A DNA stretch of 64,000 nucleotides from CAYWEM01 sp964457225 (lineage in GTDB: Bacteria; Acidobacteriota; Aminicenantia; UBA2199), in NCBI GenBank assembly GCA_964457225.1, contig CAYWEM010000005.1, positions 167,865 through 231,864 on the forward strand, in the 5' to 3' direction. The translations under genes were made by a program, and so were the position numbers. The notes under the pieces are model-generated. The model had not been told where the DNA came from. It searched no databases and was given only the letters and a program-made list of their open reading frames with translations. Positions 59,252-64,000 of the stretch are shown in pieces; the stretch's first letter is position 1, and every line of letters begins with the position of its first letter.

Positions 59252-59399
59252 TTTGTATTCAACAGGATTTGTCATTGACCTGCAAAGACAAAAAAGAGAT
59301 CAAGCGCCCGGCCTGGTTGTTCCAAACCTATTTTTTTCCAAAATACGATTTCCGTTTCTGAAAGCTTACAACAAATAGTTACAGGAGGTTTATTCAGCT

Positions 59400-62075
59400 A
59401 TGACCAAAAGAATGCTCATCGAAAAAAAGCGGGGCCTGCCGCTGGTGCTGATGCTGGTCACCCTGCTGCTGGGCCAGGTGTTCGCCGCCCAGCTCAACCC
59501 GGTGACCCGGGCCAATTACCAACTGGCTCAGCGCTTCAGTCCGGACAACATGAAGAAAATGGTCTTCAGCACCTTTGTCGACCCTCATTGGCTGAAACAC
59601 AGTGAAGGTTTCTGGTACGTCTGGGAAACAAGCCAGGGCAAGAACTGGTACCTGGTTGATCCGGTAAAAAGGACCAAGAGACCGCTCTGGGACAATGATC
59701 GCATGGCCGCTGAAATCACCCTGCTGACCCGCGATCCCTATGACGGCCAAAATCTGCCCATCAACCAGATAGAGTTCAAGGACCAGGACCAGGTGGTCTA
59801 CTTCAAGGTGGCCAAGAACAAGGACGTGCTTGAAGCCGAGAAGAGAGCCGAGGAACGGGCCAAAAAGCAGGAAGAGAAAGAAAAGCAGGAGAAAAAGAAG
59901 GAAGAACAGCTGGAGAAAAAAGACCTGGATAAACAGGAAGACAAGGAAGGCGGAAAGGTTGAGGAAAAGGGCCGGGAAGAAAAGAAAAAAAAGGAAAAGA
60001 GTGAATGGGAAAAGGCCCTGGAAGAAGCCAAGAAGTTCCATCACTTTGAGTACCGTATCTCCACCGCCAAGCTCAGCCTGCTTGAAAACTACGTGCCTGA
60101 ACCGTCCAACCCCAACTGGGCCGGTATCGCACCCGATAAGAGCGCCGTTGTTTACGGTCGACACAACAACCTTTTCTACATGGACTGGGAAAACTACCAG
60201 AAATGGCTGAAGGATCCCCAGGATGAATCCATAGTCGAGCACCAGCTCACTGATGACGGGGAGGAACATTATTCCTGGCACAGTTCCGGATTCAACGAAA
60301 CCAACGTCACCATGGAGGAGAACAAGGACAAGCGCAAGCCGGCCTGGGTTCTCTGGTCGCCAGATTCCCGGAGATTCGCCCTGGTCCGCAACGACGAGCG
60401 CAAAGTGAAGCAACTCTGGGTGATAAATTCCATCGCCAATCCCCGGCCGACACTGGAAACTTACAAGTACCAGATGCCCGGTGAAAAGGAATCACCGCAG
60501 AGTGAACTGTGGATATTTGACCTGCCGGCCAAGTCAAAGGTTCTGGCCAAAACAGAAAAATTCAAGGACCAGACTCTCCAGGTACTGCGGGCGCCGGCCA
60601 GGGCCAGTTCCCGCGACGACAGGTTCAGACCGGCCGTCTGGCTGGCTGAAAACGCCGACCAGGTTTATTTCTACCGGACATCACGCGACCTGAAGCGCAT
60701 TGATCTCTGCCTGGCCGATGCCCGGAGCGGCGAAGTCAGGGTTATCGTCGAGGAAAGGATGAACACTTACGTCGAGACCAGGCAGCCGGTCCTGGTTGAC
60801 GGCGGCCGGGAAATAATACACTGGTCGGAACGCACCGGCTGGGCTCATTTCTATCTCTTCGACTCCCAGGGCCGGCTGAAAAGACAGCTCAGCAACGGGC
60901 CCTGGCATTGCGACAACGTCGAAGGAATCGATCTGAAGAACCGGGTCATCTATTTCACCGCCAATGCCCGCGAACAGGGTGAAGACCCATACTACATGCA
61001 TCTTTACCGGGTCAACCTGGATGGTTCCGGGCTGAAACTGCTCAATCCCGGCAATTACACCCACCGGGTCAGCCTGAACGATTCCAGGCGCTATTTCGTC
61101 AACAATTACTCCCGGGTCAACACCGTGCCCCGGGCCGCTTTACTGGACAACCAGGGCAACAAGCTGATGGACCTGGAAGAAGCCGACCTGTCCCAACTTA
61201 TGGCGGCCGGCTACAAGTTTCCCGAGCCTTTCAAGGCCAAGGCCGACGACGGTGTCACCGATATTTTCGGGGTAATCTACAAGCCCTTTGACTTCGATGA
61301 AAACCGCAAGTATCCGGTTATCGCCTACGTTTATCCCGGTCCCCAGACCGAAGCCGTGGACAAATCCTTTTCGGCCCGCATGGACCGCACCGACCGCCTG
61401 GCCCAGTTTGGTTTCATCGTGGTCACCCTGGGCAACCGCGGCGGCCACCCCAGTCGTTCGAAATGGTATCACAATTACGGCTACGGAAATCTCCGCGATT
61501 ACGGACTGGCCGACAAGAAGTACGTGCTGGAACAGCTGGCTTACCGTCATCACTTTATCGACATCGACAAGGTGGGCATATTCGGGCATTCGGGCGGAGG
61601 TTTCATGTCAACCGCGGCCATGCTGGTCTATCCGGACTTCTTCAAGGTGGCCGTTTCCTCGGCGGGCAACCACGAAAACAACATCTACAATCGCTGGTGG
61701 AGCGAAAAGCACCACGGAGTCAGGGAAATTGAAGATGATAAAGGCGAAGTCACCTTCCAGTACGATATCGAAAAGAACTCCGAGATAGCAGGCAATCTAA
61801 AGGGCCGCCTGCTGATCTGCACCGGAGATATCGACAACAACGTGCATCCAGGCAATACCATCCGCATGGCCCACGCCCTGATCAAGGCCAACAAGCGCTT
61901 TGACTTTTTCATTTTCCCGGGCCAGCGGCATGGTTTCGGCGACATGACCGAGTACTTTTTCTGGCTGCAGGCCGACTATTTCTGCCGCCACCTGCTGGGA
62001 GACTACTCCGACCAGGTCGACATGGTGGAAATCAGCCGGCACCAGGAACAGAGCGGCAACAAGAAAAGGCGCTGA
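59400..62075 (+). CDS. Secreted S9-family (DPP IV-type) peptidase with Lys/Glu-rich insertion
   Basis: 891 aa. Signal peptide (about 10-30, LPLVLMLVTLLLGQVFAAQ). An N-terminal beta-propeller follows. The C-terminal alpha/beta hydrolase has catalytic S731 (GHSGGGF), D812 (GDIDNNVHP) and H844 (GQRHGFG). DPP IV-like enzymes release N-terminal dipeptides from peptides, fitting a peptide-feeding organism. About residues 145-210 are an almost pure Lys/Glu/Arg/Gln stretch with coiled-coil character, inserted into the propeller. Typical S9 peptidases lack it. ATG has AGGAGG 11 bases upstream. Confidence 0.92.
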   Translation: MTKRMLIEKKRGLPLVLMLVTLLLGQVFAAQLNPVTRANYQLAQRFSPDNMKKMVFSTFVDPHWLKHSEGFWYVWETSQGKNWYLVDPVKRTKRPLWDNDRMAAEITLLTRDPYDGQNLPINQIEFKDQDQVVYFKVAKNKDVLEAEKRAEERAKKQEEKEKQEKKKEEQLEKKDLDKQEDKEGGKVEEKGREEKKKKEKSEWEKALEEAKKFHHFEYRISTAKLSLLENYVPEPSNPNWAGIAPDKSAVVYGRHNNLFYMDWENYQKWLKDPQDESIVEHQLTDDGEEHYSWHSSGFNETNVTMEENKDKRKPAWVLWSPDSRRFALVRNDERKVKQLWVINSIANPRPTLETYKYQMPGEKESPQSELWIFDLPAKSKVLAKTEKFKDQTLQVLRAPARASSRDDRFRPAVWLAENADQVYFYRTSRDLKRIDLCLADARSGEVRVIVEERMNTYVETRQPVLVDGGREIIHWSERTGWAHFYLFDSQGRLKRQLSNGPWHCDNVEGIDLKNRVIYFTANAREQGEDPYYMHLYRVNLDGSGLKLLNPGNYTHRVSLNDSRRYFVNNYSRVNTVPRAALLDNQGNKLMDLEEADLSQLMAAGYKFPEPFKAKADDGVTDIFGVIYKPFDFDENRKYPVIAYVYPGPQTEAVDKSFSARMDRTDRLAQFGFIVVTLGNRGGHPSRSKWYHNYGYGNLRDYGLADKKYVLEQLAYRHHFIDIDKVGIFGHSGGGFMSTAAMLVYPDFFKVAVSSAGNHENNIYNRWWSEKHHGVREIEDDKGEVTFQYDIEKNSEIAGNLKGRLLICTGDIDNNVHPGNTIRMAHALIKANKRFDFFIFPGQRHGFGDMTEYFFWLQADYFCRHLLGDYSDQVDMVEISRHQEQSGNKKRR

Positions 62076-62090
62076 AAGGCGAATTGAAGG

Positions 62091-62140
62091 TTAAGCCGGG
62101 TCCGCCGCCGCTTTTTTTGTTGCGGCGCGGACCCGGTTTA
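62091..62140 (+). terminator. Large GC-rich hairpin between the S9 peptidase and EF-G genes
   Basis: The arm 62096-62111 (CCGGGTCCGCCGCCGC) pairs with 62122-62136 (GCGGCGCGGACCCGG) with one bulge. The loop carries seven T. Only TTTA follows the right arm, so it is an imperfect intrinsic terminator; it may rather protect mRNA ends. It abuts the next promoter. Confidence 0.5.
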
Positions 62141-62165
62141 CATCCGGCTCCCGGCGTGGTATAAT
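62137..62165 (+). promoter_or_regulatory. Sigma-70-like promoter of the EF-G gene
   Basis: TTTACA (62137-62142), 17-base spacer, perfect TATAAT (62160-62165). The -35 starts right at the foot of the hairpin. About 110-base leader to ATG 62283, with AGGAG 8 bases before it. Confidence 0.7.
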
Positions 62166-62282
62166 CTTTCTTCAATCAGGCTTTCCGGAAGCAGCAGAAA
62201 GGAACTTCTTCGGATCCGATTTCAATTGTTCTGAAATCTCCAACCCTTCCACACTTTGCCTGAAAACACAGGAGCAAATAAA

Positions 62283-64000
62283 ATGGAATCAGTACACGTC
62301 AGGAAAATCCGCAATATCGGTATCGTGGCCCATATCGATGCCGGCAAGACGACCACCTCGGAGAGGATTCTCTTTTTTTCCGGTGCCATCCGCAAGACCG
62401 GCGAAGTGCATGACGGTCAGGCGGTCATGGACTTCATGAAACAGGAACAGGAACGCGGCATCACCATATCCTCGGCGGCCATCACCACGACCTGGGCCGA
62501 TCACCAGATCAACCTGATCGACACTCCGGGACATATAGATTTCACCGTTGAAGTAGAGCGCTCTTTACGGGTGCTGGACGGCATGATCATGGTTTTCTGC
62601 GCCGTGGGCGGGGTGGAAGCCCAGAGTGAAACCGTCTGGCACCAGGCTGATCGTTACAAGGTGCCGCGCATCGCCTTCATCAACAAGATGGACCGCCAGG
62701 GCTCCGACCTGAAGCAGACCGTGGAGATGATGAACGAAATGCTGGGGGCCAATGCCGCCCTGTTCCAACTGCCCATCGGCCAGGAAGATGCCTTCAGCGG
62801 CATGGTCGACCTGGTCGGGCTCAAGGCTTACCGCTACGAGGGGCTGCTGCCGGTGGAGATGCCGATCCCGGTCGAAATGCTTGAAGAAGTAAACGCGGCC
62901 CGGGCCGCCCTGGTGGAAAAACTGGCTGAACTTGACGATGAACTGCTGGAAAAATACCTGAACGGCAGTGAAATTTCCATTGACGACATCAAGAAGGCCA
63001 CCCGCCTGGCCGTGCTGAATCTCTGCCTGACACCGGTGTTCTGCGGTTCGTCCTTCCGCAACAAGGGTATTCACGCCCTGCTTGACGCGGTGGTCGATTA
63101 CCTGCCCTCACCGGTCGACCGCGGCCTTATCCTGGGCCACGATCTCAATGACCAGGAAAAAAGCATCACCAGGATTCCCTCGGAAAAGGATCCTTTCAGC
63201 GCCCTGGTCTTCAAGGTGATCAACGATCCCTTCGTCGGCCAGCAGACCTTCATCCGGGTATATTCCGGGGTGCTCCCGGCGGCCAGTTACGTTTACAATG
63301 CCCTGAAGGACAAAAAGGAAAGGGTGGCCCGCATCCTGCGCATCCACGCCAATGAACGCAAGGATCTGCCCATGCTCAAGGCCGGGGATATCGGCGCCCT
63401 GATCGGCACCAAGTTCACCACTACCGGGGACACCCTGTGTGACCCGGATCAGCCACTGTTGCTGGAATCCATCCACTGCCCGCAAACCGTACTCGACCTG
63501 AAAATAGCCCCGGAAAAATCCGAGGAACGCGACAAACTGTCATTGGCCCTGCACAAGCTGGCCCTGGAAGATCCCTCCTTTCACGTACGTTACAACGATG
63601 AAACCGAGGAAACGGTTATTTCCGGCATGGGTGAACTGCACCTGGAAATCCTGATCGACCGCCTGCGCCGCGAATTCAAGCAGAACGTCATTGTCGGCGA
63701 GCCGGCCGTGGCTTTCCGCGAAACCATCACCGCTGAAGTCAGCCATGACTACAAGTTCCGCAAGCAGACCGGGGGACGCGGCCAGTACGCTCACATAGTG
63801 TTCCGGCTTGAGCCGGTCAGCGGCCAGGCCAACGAATTCGTTGACCTGGTCAAGGGCGGCAACATTCCCCGCGAATTCATCCCGGTCATAGAGAAAGCTT
63901 TTTTCGCGGCCATGGAAAACGGTCCTTACGCCGGCTTCCCGATGGTCGAAACGCGCTTCGTGCTGATCGACGGCTCTTTTCACGCGGTCGATTCGAATGA
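62283..64000 (+). CDS. fusA: Elongation factor G family GTPase, N-terminal part
   Basis: 572 codons are visible; the gene runs off the right edge. The G domain shows AHIDAGKTTTSERILFF (P-loop), EQERGITISSAA (switch I), LIDTPGHIDFTVEVERSLR (switch II) and NKMD. Domain II (DPFSALVFKVINDPFVGQQT), domain III (GMGELHLEILIDRL) and the start of domain IV (TGGRGQYAHIVF) follow in order. It catalyses ribosome translocation and/or recycling. It is not beside rpsL, rpsG or tuf and has its own promoter. Thus it may be a second, specialised EF-G copy rather than the str-operon one. Confidence 0.93.
   Translation, partial: MESVHVRKIRNIGIVAHIDAGKTTTSERILFFSGAIRKTGEVHDGQAVMDFMKQEQERGITISSAAITTTWADHQINLIDTPGHIDFTVEVERSLRVLDGMIMVFCAVGGVEAQSETVWHQADRYKVPRIAFINKMDRQGSDLKQTVEMMNEMLGANAALFQLPIGQEDAFSGMVDLVGLKAYRYEGLLPVEMPIPVEMLEEVNAARAALVEKLAELDDELLEKYLNGSEISIDDIKKATRLAVLNLCLTPVFCGSSFRNKGIHALLDAVVDYLPSPVDRGLILGHDLNDQEKSITRIPSEKDPFSALVFKVINDPFVGQQTFIRVYSGVLPAASYVYNALKDKKERVARILRIHANERKDLPMLKAGDIGALIGTKFTTTGDTLCDPDQPLLLESIHCPQTVLDLKIAPEKSEERDKLSLALHKLALEDPSFHVRYNDETEETVISGMGELHLEILIDRLRREFKQNVIVGEPAVAFRETITAEVSHDYKFRKQTGGRGQYAHIVFRLEPVSGQANEFVDLVKGGNIPREFIPVIEKAFFAAMENGPYAGFPMVETRFVLIDGSFHAVDSN

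Noticed and set aside
59252..59399. Riboswitch in the ~140-base leader of the S9 peptidase gene
   Set aside because: No recognisable conserved core or terminator/antiterminator pair; AT-rich and apparently unstructured.
59394..60413. Leu/Phe-rich minus-strand frame opposite the S9 peptidase
   Set aside because: The apparent hydrophobic helices are the reverse complement of the Lys/Glu-rich insertion (AAG/GAG read as CTT/CTC), not a membrane protein.

Overview
The window is ordinary, gene-dense bacterial chromosome: about 62 protein genes, mostly in tight co-directional runs with 1-4 base stop/start overlaps. It has no rRNA, tRNA, CRISPR array, insertion sequence or prophage that I can recognise, and no gene-free stretch reaches 300 bases. 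The organism looks Gram-negative (heptosyltransferase WaaF, heptose phosphatase GmhB, phosphatidylserine decarboxylase, CpxP/Spy-like periplasmic proteins) and motile (two flagellins, FlaG, FliD, FliS). A peptide and amino-acid based energy metabolism is suggested by glutamate dehydrogenase, bifunctional formiminotransferase-cyclodeaminase, secreted S9 and M14 peptidases and a K+-dependent membrane pyrophosphatase. This mix, with a Ser/Thr kinase/FHA cluster and an SUMF1-type protein, would fit an Acidobacteriota- or Aminicenantes-like lineage. That placement is inference, not read from a marker gene.

Layout. 1-6554 (+): tail of a Cys/Met-metabolism PLP enzyme, endonuclease III, TlyA, NAD kinase, a CaCA exchanger, a HAMP/SpoIIE phosphatase and RNase III. 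6562-7965 (-): PEGA/SUMF1 membrane protein. 8102-12872 (+): hppA, purC, cvpA, a Fis-type HTH protein and a methyltransferase. 13073-16749 (+): gdhA and an ATP-grasp-only PEP-synthase-like protein, with possible switching RNA hairpins at the junction. 16760-20673 (-): an envelope operon rpoZ-waaF-gmhB-ECF sigma-anti-sigma-two Spy-like proteins. 20862-25278 (+): membrane spermidine-synthase-like protein and two glycosyltransferases.

25321-32768: a phospho-signalling island of two small FHA-type proteins, a membrane PP2C phosphatase, a membrane Ser/Thr kinase and a membrane serine protease with a cytoplasmic FHA domain (all +), facing a DUF4388/SPOR-like membrane protein (-). 32975-39365 (+): M14 peptidase, ffh, rpsP-khpA-rimM-trmD, then ftcD where rplS is usually found. 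39382-47325 (+): a GT9-GT2 fusion glycosyltransferase, two flagellins, flaG, fliD, fliS and a probable export chaperone. The first flagellin has a sigma-54-like promoter and the second a sigma-28-like one.

47287-64000: inositol-phosphatase family protein, TauE-type permease, Psd, a DUF2156/GNAT pair, the arsenic operon arsR-arsC-acr3, a degenerate nucleotidyltransferase, GIY-YIG protein, lone PAS protein, GNAT, CorA, an EFR1-type ferredoxin-flavodoxin with an MFS transporter, a cupin, a secreted S9 peptidase with a Lys/Glu-rich insert, and the first 572 codons of an EF-G. Sigma-70-like promoters are plentiful, nearly all with 16-17 base spacers. Several -10 boxes lie so close to the start codon that leaderless transcripts are likely.
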